DNA of 5,344 bases from Bacillota bacterium (GTDB lineage Bacteria; Bacillota; Sulfobacillia; Thermaerobacterales; Thermaerobacteraceae): positions 1 through 5,344 of the forward strand of contig QGUQ01000142.1 in the NCBI GenBank assembly GCA_003242195.1. Reading direction: 5' to 3'. The notes beneath the pieces were generated by a model. It worked only from the letters and a program-made list of their open reading frames with translations. It was not told the origin of the DNA and searched no databases. The position numbers and the translations under genes are program-made. Below are positions 1-5,298 of this stretch, one piece after another (the stretch's first letter is position 1; each line of letters opens with the position of its first letter).

Positions 1-255
1 TTGCGGCGGCTGGAGGCCCTGATGGTGGTGGCCGACGCGGAACACCTGCTGCTGGTATCGGGCTCGGGCGAGGTCCTGGAACCCGACGACGGCATCGTGG
101 CCGTCGGCTCCGGAGGTGGGTTCGCCCTGGCTGCCGCCCGGGCGCTGGCCCGGCACACGGACATGAGCGCGGGCGAGATCGTGCGCGAGGCCATGCGCAT
201 CGCGGCGGAACTGTGCGTCTTCACCAACGACCAGCTGGTCATCGAGGAACTCTAG
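1..255 (+). CDS. hslV: HslV (ClpQ) peptidase subunit, C-terminal part only
   Basis: This is the proteolytic subunit of the cytoplasmic HslUV (ClpYQ) ATP-dependent protease, a threonine/serine-type N-terminal nucleophile peptidase that forms a double hexamer capped by HslU. Only the last 84 codons are present. The gene runs off the left edge, so the catalytic N-terminus and first half (family length about 175-180 residues) cannot be seen. The first TTG is an internal Leu codon, not a start. Typical HslV landmarks are visible: RRLEALMVVAD, then a hairpin ending in SGSGEVLEPDDGIVAVGSGG, the helix FALAAARALARHTDMSA, and a C-terminus TNDQLVIEEL close to the usual TNDxxxVEEL. The stop TAG lies 64 bases before hslU, consistent with a shared hslVU transcript. 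No frameshift or odd codon use is seen. Confidence 0.95.
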   Translation: MRRLEALMVVADAEHLLLVSGSGEVLEPDDGIVAVGSGGGFALAAARALARHTDMSAGEIVREAMRIAAELCVFTNDQLVIEEL

Positions 256-282
256 CACGGGACATGGGACGCTGACGTGGCG

Positions 283-301
283 CCGCGGGGTGGCCCCGCG
301 G
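283..301 (+). repeat. GC hairpin in the hslV-hslU gap
   Basis: CCGCGGGG (283-290) and CCCCGCGG (294-301) form a perfect 8-bp all-GC stem with a 3-base TGG loop. It ends two bases before the hslU ribosome binding site (304-310). No T-tract follows, so it is not a usual terminator. It could stabilise or set off the hslU cistron, or limit ribosome access, but the function is inference. Confidence 0.5.
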
Positions 302-303
302 GC

Positions 304-310
304 GGGAGGT
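304..310 (+). promoter_or_regulatory. hslU ribosome binding site
   Basis: GGGAGGT lies 9 bases before ATG at 320. It decides the start: the in-frame GTG at 290 lies in the hairpin and has no comparable site upstream, and the protein begins to look like HslU only after the ATG. Confidence 0.75.
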
Positions 311-319
311 CGTACGCAG

Positions 320-1756
320 ATGGCAGAGCAGGTACCGGAAGGGGAACACCTGGACCTCGAGAACCTGACGCCCCGGCAGATCGTGGCGGAGCTCGACCGC
401 TACATCATCGGCCAGCAGGAGGCCAAGCGGGCCGTGGCCATCGCCCTACGCAACCGGCTGCGGCGGCAGCGGCTACCGGCCGAGCTCCGGGACGAGATCG
501 CGCCGAAGAACATCCTCATGATCGGCCCGACGGGCGTGGGTAAGACGGAGATCGCCCGTCGGATTGCCCGCCTGACCCGCGCTCCCTTCATCAAGGTGGA
601 GGCCACCAAGTTCACCGAGGTGGGTTACGTAGGGCGGGACGTGGAGTCCATCATCCGCGATCTGCTGGAGACCGCCATCCGCATGGTCAAGGCCGAGCGG
701 ATCGAGACGGTGCGGGACCGGGCCCGGGCCGCCGCCGACGAGCGGCTGCTGGACGCCCTGGTGCCCGTGCCCCGCCGCCGCCCGCGCCTGGCCAATCCCT
801 TCGAGGCGCTCTTCGGCGGGGTGGCGCGGATGGGCGGGGACGAAGAAGAGGACGATGCGGAGCGGATCGCCGAAGCCCGGCGCCGGCGGGCGGAGGTGGC
901 GGAGCGCCTGCGGCGGGGCGAGCTGGAGGACGAGCTGGTGGAGATCGAGGTTGAGGACAGCACGCCGCCGATGGTGGACATCTTCGGCGGCGCCGGCCTG
1001 GAAGAGATGAGCATCAACGTCCAGGACCTCTTCCGGGACCTGCTGCCGAAGAGGAAGCGGCGCCGCCGGCTGCGGGTGCGGGAGGCACGGGAGGTCCTCG
1101 CCCAGGAAGAAGCCCAAAAGCTCATCGACATGGACCAGGTGGTCGCCGAGGCGGTGAGGCGCACCGAGCAGTTCGGCATCGTCTTCATTGACGAAATCGA
1201 CAAGATCGCCGGCCGCGAGGGCGGTCACGGACCGGACGTCTCGCGGGAAGGGGTGCAGCGGGACATCCTGCCCATCGTCGAGGGCGCCACGGTGATGACC
1301 CGCCACGGGCCGGTGCGCACGGACCACATCCTGTTCATCGCGGCCGGCGCTTTCCACGTCGCCAAGCCGTCGGACCTGATCCCCGAGCTCCAGGGCCGGT
1401 TCCCCATCCGGGTGGAGCTCAAGCCCCTGGGGCGGGAGGACTTCAAACGCATCCTCACGGAACCGGACAACGCCCTCCTGCGCCAGTACCAGGCGCTGCT
1501 CGCCACGGACGGCGTCCATCTCACCTTCACGGAGGACGCCATCGACGAGCTGGCGGCCATCGCCGCCCAGGTCAATGAGCAGACGGAGAACATCGGCGCC
1601 CGGCGGTTGCACACGATCCTGGAGCGGGTGCTGGAACCCCTGGCCTTTGACGCGCCCGACGCCGTGCAGGGGGAGGTCGTCATCGACCGCGACTACGTGC
1701 GCCAGCGGCTGGCGGACGTCCTCCGCGACCAGGACCTGGGACGGTACATCCTCTGA
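320..1756 (+). CDS. hslU: HslU (ClpY) AAA+ unfoldase of the HslUV protease
   Basis: HslU is the hexameric AAA+ ATPase that unfolds substrates and threads them into HslV in the cytoplasm. With the ATG at 320 the protein is 478 residues, slightly longer than E. coli HslU (443) and near B. subtilis ClpY (467). Visible landmarks in order: LTPRQIVAELDRYIIGQQEAK (about 16-36, the usual HslU N-terminus); Walker A GPTGVGKT (69-76); pore loop GYVG (102-105); a highly charged I-domain (about 110-250) including GGDEEEDDAERIAEARRRR; the basic segment KRKRRRRLRVREAREVL; Walker B FIDEID (289-294); a sensor-1 region FIAAGAFH followed by the arginine-finger region ELQGRFPIRVEL; sensor 2 GARRLH (426-431); and the C-terminal tail DLGRYIL, which in this family docks into HslV. 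All key ATPase motifs are intact. It follows hslV by 64 bases. In Bacillus the next gene would be codY; here a long non-coding region follows. Confidence 0.96.
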   Translation: MAEQVPEGEHLDLENLTPRQIVAELDRYIIGQQEAKRAVAIALRNRLRRQRLPAELRDEIAPKNILMIGPTGVGKTEIARRIARLTRAPFIKVEATKFTEVGYVGRDVESIIRDLLETAIRMVKAERIETVRDRARAAADERLLDALVPVPRRRPRLANPFEALFGGVARMGGDEEEDDAERIAEARRRRAEVAERLRRGELEDELVEIEVEDSTPPMVDIFGGAGLEEMSINVQDLFRDLLPKRKRRRRLRVREAREVLAQEEAQKLIDMDQVVAEAVRRTEQFGIVFIDEIDKIAGREGGHGPDVSREGVQRDILPIVEGATVMTRHGPVRTDHILFIAAGAFHVAKPSDLIPELQGRFPIRVELKPLGREDFKRILTEPDNALLRQYQALLATDGVHLTFTEDAIDELAAIAAQVNEQTENIGARRLHTILERVLEPLAFDAPDAVQGEVVIDRDYVRQRLADVLRDQDLGRYIL

Positions 1757-2049
1757 CTTGCCGTCGCGATCCCTCGGAGGGCGGACCGTCCGGCCCATGG
1801 CTCGCCGGCCCGCCCGCCGCCCCCGTCCGGGCGCCCGGGCACCTGCCACGTCCCGGGATGTTCCGGGTACCCTCCGTGCGTGTCGCTTCTTGTCTCCCCG
1901 ATTCGACAATAGTCGTCGCCATCTGCCGAGGATAGGCCTTCCGTACCAGCCCCCCGGCCCCGAATTTGGGACCAAAGTCCCAAAGATTTTCCCGGCGTTA
2001 GCAGGAAAGACCAAGATGGTGGCGAATCATGTCGGCCATAGGACCAGGT
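1757..2049. other. non-coding region after hslU
   Basis: The stretch from the hslU stop to the AT-rich promoter candidate shows no credible gene. Open frames here are read-through of shadow frames of hslU and have no ribosome binding site or recognisable protein. The first part (about 1760-1870) is very GC-rich with only short weak stems, for example CCCGG/CCGGG at 1852-1856/1863-1867. Composition becomes more mixed after about 1880. The one clear element is the inverted repeat at 1965-1984, listed separately. No trace of codY, which occupies this place in Bacillus, can be read. Confidence 0.6.
1965..1990 (+). terminator. possible intrinsic terminator of hslVU
   Basis: TTTGGGAC (1965-1972) and GTCCCAAA (1977-1984) form a perfect 8-bp stem with a CAAA loop, followed by GATTTT (1985-1990). 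It is a short stem with a short T-run, located about 210 bases after the hslU stop. A modest terminator separating hslVU from the flagellar leader is the best reading. A dyad operator for a DNA-binding protein is an alternative. Confidence 0.45.
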
Positions 2050-2066
2050 CATAAAAATAAAATATT
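2050..2066 (+). promoter_or_regulatory. AT-rich candidate promoter for the flagellar leader
   Basis: An AT-rich island stands out in otherwise GC-rich DNA. TAAAAT (2058-2063) matches the housekeeping -10 consensus at five of six positions, and CATAAA at 2050 is a weaker alternative. No convincing -35 box is found 16-19 bases upstream, and no flagellar sigma-D type element (TAAA, about 15 bases, GCCGATAA) fits. A start about 7 bases after 2063 would place the 5' end at about 2070, just before the hairpin at 2072, with the whole riboswitch inside the transcript. That spacing is the main support; the call is inference. Confidence 0.35.
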
Positions 2067-2071
2067 CGGAT

Positions 2072-2101
2072 GGCGGCGAGCGTTTATGGGCGTTCGCCGC
2101 C
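2072..2101 (+). repeat. 11-bp hairpin just upstream of the riboswitch
   Basis: GGCGGCGAGCG (2072-2082) pairs with CGTTCGCCGCC (2091-2101) over 11 base pairs, one of them G-U, around an 8-base loop TTTATGGG. No T-tract follows. If transcription starts near 2070 this would be a 5'-terminal hairpin, a common mRNA-stabilising arrangement. Part of its 3' arm, GCCGCCCGC (2096-2104), is repeated exactly in the 5' arm of the downstream terminator (2237-2245), so cross-pairing is possible. Confidence 0.55.
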
Positions 2102-2108
2102 CGCAGCA

Positions 2109-2207
2109 GCGGCATCGACAAAGGCACCCCTGCCGAAAGGCAGGCTCGCAAAGTCACGGGTCTACGGCCCCGTCTGGGGCTAGGACGGCCGGACTGCCGA
2201 AAGCCGC
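2109..2207 (+). ncRNA. cyclic-di-GMP-I (GEMM-I) riboswitch aptamer
   Basis: This leader RNA matches the GEMM-I c-di-GMP aptamer by eye. The core CGACAAAGGCA (2116-2126) is followed by the hairpin CCTGCC-GAAA-GGCAGG (2129-2144) with its GAAA tetraloop. Next come the conserved CGCAAAG (2147-2153), the second arm GGGTCTACG (2158-2166) with the stem GCCCC/GGGGC (2167-2171/2176-2180) and CTAGGAC, and finally GGCCGGACTGCCGA (2187-2200), matching the family's usual GCCGGGCUGCCGA ending. By hand alignment to the V. cholerae Vc2 aptamer, the ligand-contacting G20, A47 and C92 correspond to g2123, a2150 and c2197. Helix P1 is best drawn as TCG/CGA (2115-2117/2198-2200) plus GCGGC/GCCGC (2109-2113/2203-2207) with an A/AA internal loop. 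A terminator and flgB follow, so it most likely gates the flagellar operon. In Clostridioides difficile a c-di-GMP-I riboswitch also precedes flgB and acts as an OFF switch. Confidence 0.9.
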
Positions 2208-2233
2208 GCGGTGTGTTCTTGTGCCGGTTTTCT

Positions 2234-2275
2234 GAAGCCGCCCGCGGGGTGCCAGGCCGCGGGCGGCTTTCTGTT
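2234..2275 (+). terminator. riboswitch expression-platform terminator
   Basis: AAGCCGCCCGCGG (2235-2247) and CCGCGGGCGGCTT (2257-2269) form a 13-bp perfect stem, plus a G-U pair at 2234/2270, with a 9-base loop. An interrupted T-rich tail, TTTCTGTTT (2268-2276), follows. It lies 27 bases after the aptamer and 70 bases before flgB, the usual place for transcriptional control. The T-tract is imperfect, but the stem is very stable. The 3' arm can also pair with 2199-2207 at the aptamer edge, as expected if ligand decides between termination and read-through. Confidence 0.8.
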
Positions 2276-2345
2276 TGCTGCTGTTGTCCTTCGAAGTCGG
2301 CTGGACGGTTCCTTTTCAGGCGGATTGCCGGGGAGGGTCCACGAG

Positions 2346-2738
2346 ATGTGGGGTGCGGTCAACGACCTGCTGGGACGCGGCCTGGAGGCCCTGGCCCTGC
2401 GGCAGCGGCTGCTGGCCCACAACGTCGCCAACGCCGAGACACCGGGCTACAAGCGCTACGACGTCCGATTCGCCGAGCTGCTGGCAGACCGGCTGCACGA
2501 GGGCCGCCTTCCCCTCTGGCGGACCGACCCGGCGCACCTTCCCGGCGCCCCAGCGGCGCCGGCGGGGGCGGTCTACAGGGAGGCGTGGACGGCCATGCGC
2601 AACGATGGCAACAACGTGGACATCGACGCGGAGATGGCACGGCTGGCGCAGACGGCCATCCACTACCAGGCCCTGGTCCGGCAGCTGTCGGACCGCATCG
2701 CCCTGCTGCGAACGGTGATCCACGAGGGGAGGCGGTGA
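2346..2738 (+). CDS. flgB: FlgB, flagellar proximal rod protein
   Basis: FlgB is a proximal rod subunit of the flagellar basal body, exported by the flagellar type III apparatus and assembled above the MS ring with FliE and FlgC. The ATG at 2346 has a GGGGAGG site at 2330-2336 (9-base spacing) and gives 130 residues, the usual FlgB length. It shows the rod-family N-terminal signature NVANAETPGYKR (26-37) within an N-terminal helix, and the FlgB C-terminal segment NDGNNVDIDAEMARLAQTA (86-104) followed by HYQALVRQLSDRIALLRTVI. The middle (about 50-80) is Ala/Pro-rich and variable, as in the family. The frame is open upstream to before 2211, but that part overlaps the riboswitch terminator and is not FlgB-like. 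It is the first gene after the riboswitch, with flgC three bases downstream. Confidence 0.95.
   Translation: MWGAVNDLLGRGLEALALRQRLLAHNVANAETPGYKRYDVRFAELLADRLHEGRLPLWRTDPAHLPGAPAAPAGAVYREAWTAMRNDGNNVDIDAEMARLAQTAIHYQALVRQLSDRIALLRTVIHEGRR
2725..2732 (+). promoter_or_regulatory. flgC ribosome binding site (supports a TTG start)
   Basis: AGGGGAGG inside the last codons of flgB lies 9 bases before TTG at 2742. The next in-frame start, ATG at 2766, has no such site and would remove the LFGTMDIAASG region normally present in FlgC, so TTG is preferred. Confidence 0.7.
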
Positions 2739-2741
2739 CCC

Positions 2742-3221
2742 TTGGCCGGCGGGCTATTCGGAACGATGGACATCGCGGCCAGCGGCATGACGGCGCAGCG
2801 GCTGCGCCTCGACGTCATCGCCAACAACCTGGCCAATGCCAGCACCACCCGGACACCGGGGGGCGGGCCCTTCCGGAGGCAGGTCCCTGTCTTCCAGGAA
2901 CGGGCGCTCCCCTTCTGGCAAGTCCTCGCCCGGCGCTGGCGGCAGAGCATTCCCGAGGCGACGCCGGGACCGGGGGCCGTGCCCGTGGGCGGCGGCGTGC
3001 GGGTTGCCGCTGTCGTCGCCGATCCCAGCCCGCCTCGCCTCGTCTACGATCCCGGGCATCCCGATGCGGGTCCCGACGGCTACGTCGCCTACCCCAACGT
3101 GGACCCGCTGGTGGAGATGGTCAACCTGCTGGCTGCCACCCGCGCCTACGAGGCCAACGTCACCGTCTTCGCCGCCGCGCGGGCCATGGCCCTGAGGGCC
3201 TTGGAGATCGGGCGCGGGTGA
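2742..3221 (+). CDS. flgC: FlgC, flagellar proximal rod protein
   Basis: FlgC is a proximal rod subunit of the basal body and partner of FlgB and FliE. From the TTG at 2742 the protein is 159 residues, a little longer than the usual 135-150. The N-terminus LFGTMDIAASGMTAQRLRLD (5-24) leads into the rod-family signature NNLANASTTR (28-37). The C-terminus has the FlgC hallmark YPNVDPLVEMVNLLAATRAY (117-136), then EANVTVF and MALRALEIGRG, the coiled-coil-forming end. The middle (about 45-105) is Pro/Gly/Ala-rich and less conserved; the extra length sits there. It begins three bases after flgB, implying translational coupling, and is followed 49 bases later by fliE. Confidence 0.95.
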   Translation: MAGGLFGTMDIAASGMTAQRLRLDVIANNLANASTTRTPGGGPFRRQVPVFQERALPFWQVLARRWRQSIPEATPGPGAVPVGGGVRVAAVVADPSPPRLVYDPGHPDAGPDGYVAYPNVDPLVEMVNLLAATRAYEANVTVFAAARAMALRALEIGRG

Positions 3222-3270
3222 TGTCCCCGCTGCCTATGTGCAACCGCTTCGTCGCGAGGAGGAGTGACGC

Positions 3271-3630
3271 ATGGACGGTGTCGCCAGCCGCATCGTGGAC
3301 GGGACGAACCCGCTGGCGGGCGCCCCGGCGCGGGGGGTCGCGGGCGGTCCTGCGGCCGCGGCGCGGGTGGAGGCCGCCGGCTCGGTGGAGGGCGCGGAAC
3401 CGGGCGAGGGCCCGTCCTTCCTAGCCGAACTGGCCAGGGCCATGTCCCGGCTGGAGGGGCTCGCCGGGGAAGCCGACCGTATGGCCCGGGGCCTGGTGAC
3501 CGGCCAGGTCGACGACGTCGCCCAGGTGATGATCGCCAGCGAAAAGGCCCGGCTCGCCATCGAGCTGGCCGTCCAGCTGCGCAACAAGGCCATCGAGGCG
3601 TATCAGGAGATCATGCGCATGCCGCTATGA
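3271..3630 (+). CDS. fliE: FliE, MS ring-rod adaptor
   Basis: FliE is the basal-body protein at the junction of the MS ring and the proximal rod, and the first axial protein exported. The ATG at 3271 has AGGAGG at 3257-3262 (8-base spacing) and gives 119 residues, somewhat above the usual 100 or so. The identifying part is the C-terminus: VDDVAQVMIASEKARLAIEL (about 79-98), then AVQLRNKAIEAYQEIMRM (about 100-117), which closely fits the family pattern. The N-terminal 50 residues are Ala/Gly-rich, low in complexity and not conserved, which explains the extra length. No membrane segment is seen. It lies between flgC and fliF in the standard order. Confidence 0.94.
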   Translation: MDGVASRIVDGTNPLAGAPARGVAGGPAAAARVEAAGSVEGAEPGEGPSFLAELARAMSRLEGLAGEADRMARGLVTGQVDDVAQVMIASEKARLAIELAVQLRNKAIEAYQEIMRMPL

Positions 3631-3674
3631 TGCGGCAGCAGGCGCCCTGAAGGCCGGACGGTGGGGAGGTCCAG

Positions 3675-5249
3675 ATGCCGGTCCAGCGACTGCGAGAGCT
3701 CTACAGCCAGTTTACGGACTGGTTCCGCCGGTTGCCGCCACGGGCACGATGGGTGACGGCCGGCACGGCGGTTCTGTGCCTGGCCGCCCTCCTGGTCCTG
3801 GCCTTTCGGAGCAGCAGGGGACCGGAGATGGAACCTCTCTTCACCCGCTTGACTCCGGAGGACGCGGCGGCCATCGTCGCCCAGCTGGAGGAGAAGGGCG
3901 TGTCCTACCAGCTGGCCAGGGACGGTACGGCGATCCTGGTACCCGCCGGCCAGGTGGACCGCCTGCGGTTGGAGATGGCCGCCCAGGGCCTGCCACGGCA
4001 GGGCACCGTGGGTTTCGAGTTGATGGACGACGTGCCCTTCGGCGCCACCGAGTTCGAGCGGAGAGTCCGGTACCTGCGGGCGCTGCAGGGCGAGCTGGCC
4101 CGGACCGTCGCCGGCATCGAGGGCGTGGAGGATGCCCGGGTCCACGTGGTGCTCCCGGAGGACAGCCCCTTCGTCGGCGAGCGGCAACCGGCGACCGCCG
4201 CCGTCTTCGTCCGGCTCCGCCCCGGTGCCCAGCTGGAGGAAGACCAGGTGCGGGCCATCATGCACCTGGTGGCCTCCGCCGTGGAGGGTCTCGAGCCTCA
4301 GGACGTGACGGTGGTCGACGGCACGGGGAAGCTCCTGTCGGCCGAGGTCGGTCCGGAGGAGGAGGGCGGCGGGACGGCGGGCGACCGGTTCGAGAAGGAG
4401 CAGCAGTTCGAGAGCGAGCTCCAGCACAATCTGCAGACGCTGCTGGAGCAGGTCCTGGGCCCCGGCAACGTGGTGGCGCGGGTCAATGCGGAGCTGAACT
4501 TCGACCGGCAGACCATCGAGCGCCGCATGTTCGAGCCACCCGCCGATGGCGGCGAGGGCCTCCTGCGCAGCATCCAGGAGCTGGAGGAGACCTTTGCCGG
4601 CGAAGGCGCCCCGGCAGGAGTACCCGGGGACACCAACATCCCCACCTATCCCCAGGTGGCCGGCGGCAACGGCGAGTACCAGCGCAACGAGCGCACCGCC
4701 AACTACGAGCTCAACGAGATCATTGACCGGGTCCAGGTCGCGCCCGGAGCCGTGCGCCGGCTCTCGGTGGCGGTGGTGGTCAACGGCCAGCTCAGCCCGG
4801 ACCGCCAGCAGGCCCTGGAGCAGGTGGTAGCGGCGGCCATCGGTAGCGATCCGGGCCGGCAGGACCAGGTACAGGTGGTCGGCATGCCCTTCAACACCGA
4901 CATGGCTGATCGGATCCAGCGCTCCCTGGAGGAGGAACGGCAGGCCCGGGAGGCCGCGATGCGGGGGCTGCTGCTAGCGGCGGGCGCGCTGGCGGCCGTG
5001 GCCTTACTGACGGCGGTCATCGTCCTGTGGCGGCGGCGCCGGGCGGAGCTGGAGGAAGAGCTGGCGTTGGAGGAGGCCGGCGAGGTCATGCCGCCCGAGG
5101 AAGCGGCCGAGGAGGTGCCGCCCCCGGCGCCCGCCCGGTCCAATGGCCGGCCCACCGCGCCGCCGATCTACGAACAGGTCAGCGACTTGGTGCGCAATCA
5201 TCCCGAGCACATCGCCCAGGTGATCCGCAGCTGGTTGTCCGAGCGGTGA
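3675..5249 (+). CDS. fliF: FliF, flagellar MS-ring protein
   Basis: FliF forms the MS ring in the cytoplasmic membrane, the platform for the export gate, rod and rotor. It has 524 residues, in the family range. GGGGAGG at 3663-3669 precedes the ATG by 5 bases, a shortish spacing. Order of parts: cytoplasmic N-terminus; first membrane helix about 26-44 (WVTAGTAVLCLAALLVLAF); the YscJ/FliF ring-building region from PLFTRLTPEDA (54-64) through VHVVLPED (156-163) to VVDGTGKLLS (213-222); the FliF-specific C-terminal periplasmic domain, including LGPGNVVARVNAELNFD and NYELNEI (343-349); second membrane helix about 431-452; then RRRR, a Glu-rich linker and a Pro-rich stretch; and a C-terminal tail, NHPEHIAQVIRSWLSER (508-524), of the type that binds the N-terminal domain of FliG. 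It is followed 49 bases later by fliG, its direct partner. Confidence 0.97.
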   Translation: MPVQRLRELYSQFTDWFRRLPPRARWVTAGTAVLCLAALLVLAFRSSRGPEMEPLFTRLTPEDAAAIVAQLEEKGVSYQLARDGTAILVPAGQVDRLRLEMAAQGLPRQGTVGFELMDDVPFGATEFERRVRYLRALQGELARTVAGIEGVEDARVHVVLPEDSPFVGERQPATAAVFVRLRPGAQLEEDQVRAIMHLVASAVEGLEPQDVTVVDGTGKLLSAEVGPEEEGGGTAGDRFEKEQQFESELQHNLQTLLEQVLGPGNVVARVNAELNFDRQTIERRMFEPPADGGEGLLRSIQELEETFAGEGAPAGVPGDTNIPTYPQVAGGNGEYQRNERTANYELNEIIDRVQVAPGAVRRLSVAVVVNGQLSPDRQQALEQVVAAAIGSDPGRQDQVQVVGMPFNTDMADRIQRSLEEERQAREAAMRGLLLAAGALAAVALLTAVIVLWRRRRAELEEELALEEAGEVMPPEEAAEEVPPPAPARSNGRPTAPPIYEQVSDLVRNHPEHIAQVIRSWLSER

Positions 5250-5251
5250 TG

Positions 5252-5277
5252 CCGGCCGGTCCCGCCAGGCCGGACCG
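5252..5277 (+). repeat. two overlapping hairpins between fliF and fliG
   Basis: CCGGCC/GGCCGG (5252-5257/5268-5273) and CGGTCC/GGACCG (5257-5262/5272-5277) are two 6-bp GC-rich stems that exclude each other. No T-tract follows. They may be a weak intercistronic RNA structure with no defined role, or simply a product of high GC. Confidence 0.35.
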
Positions 5278-5298
5278 TCAAGAGGGGAGGAATGAGGC

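Noticed and set aside
290..319. GTG at 290 as the hslU start
   Set aside because: It is in frame but lies inside a GC hairpin with no ribosome binding site, and the extra residues are not HslU-like. ATG at 320 has GGGAGGT at good spacing.
1904..1915. Short palindrome CGAC-AATA-GTCG as a LexA-type operator
   Set aside because: It lacks the GAAC/GTTC half-sites of the Gram-positive LexA box and is not next to a gene start.
473..2014. Long antisense open frame of 513 codons opposite hslU
   Set aside because: It mirrors hslU, which has complete family motifs. The product is low-complexity, rich in His/Gly/Arg/Leu, and has no recognisable domain. Long antisense frames are expected in GC-rich coding DNA.
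1575..2054. 159-codon frame overlapping the end of hslU and running into the spacer
   Set aside because: Half of it is a shifted reading of hslU and the rest is Arg/Pro-rich with no ribosome binding site or family resemblance.
2052..2084. Flagellar sigma-D promoter starting at TAAA
   Set aside because: No GCCGATAA-like -10 element occurs 14-16 bases after either TAAA.
2109..2207. Variant GEMM-I riboswitch for cyclic AMP-GMP rather than c-di-GMP
   Set aside because: I considered this because base changes at the G20-equivalent position shift ligand choice. My hand alignment, anchored on the G21-C46 pair (g2124-c2149), puts a G at that position (g2123), the c-di-GMP form. The alignment is by eye, so a binding test would settle it.
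2211..2345. Upstream extension of the flgB frame
   Set aside because: It would cross the riboswitch terminator and encode a non-FlgB leader. ATG at 2346 has a strong site and gives the normal FlgB length.
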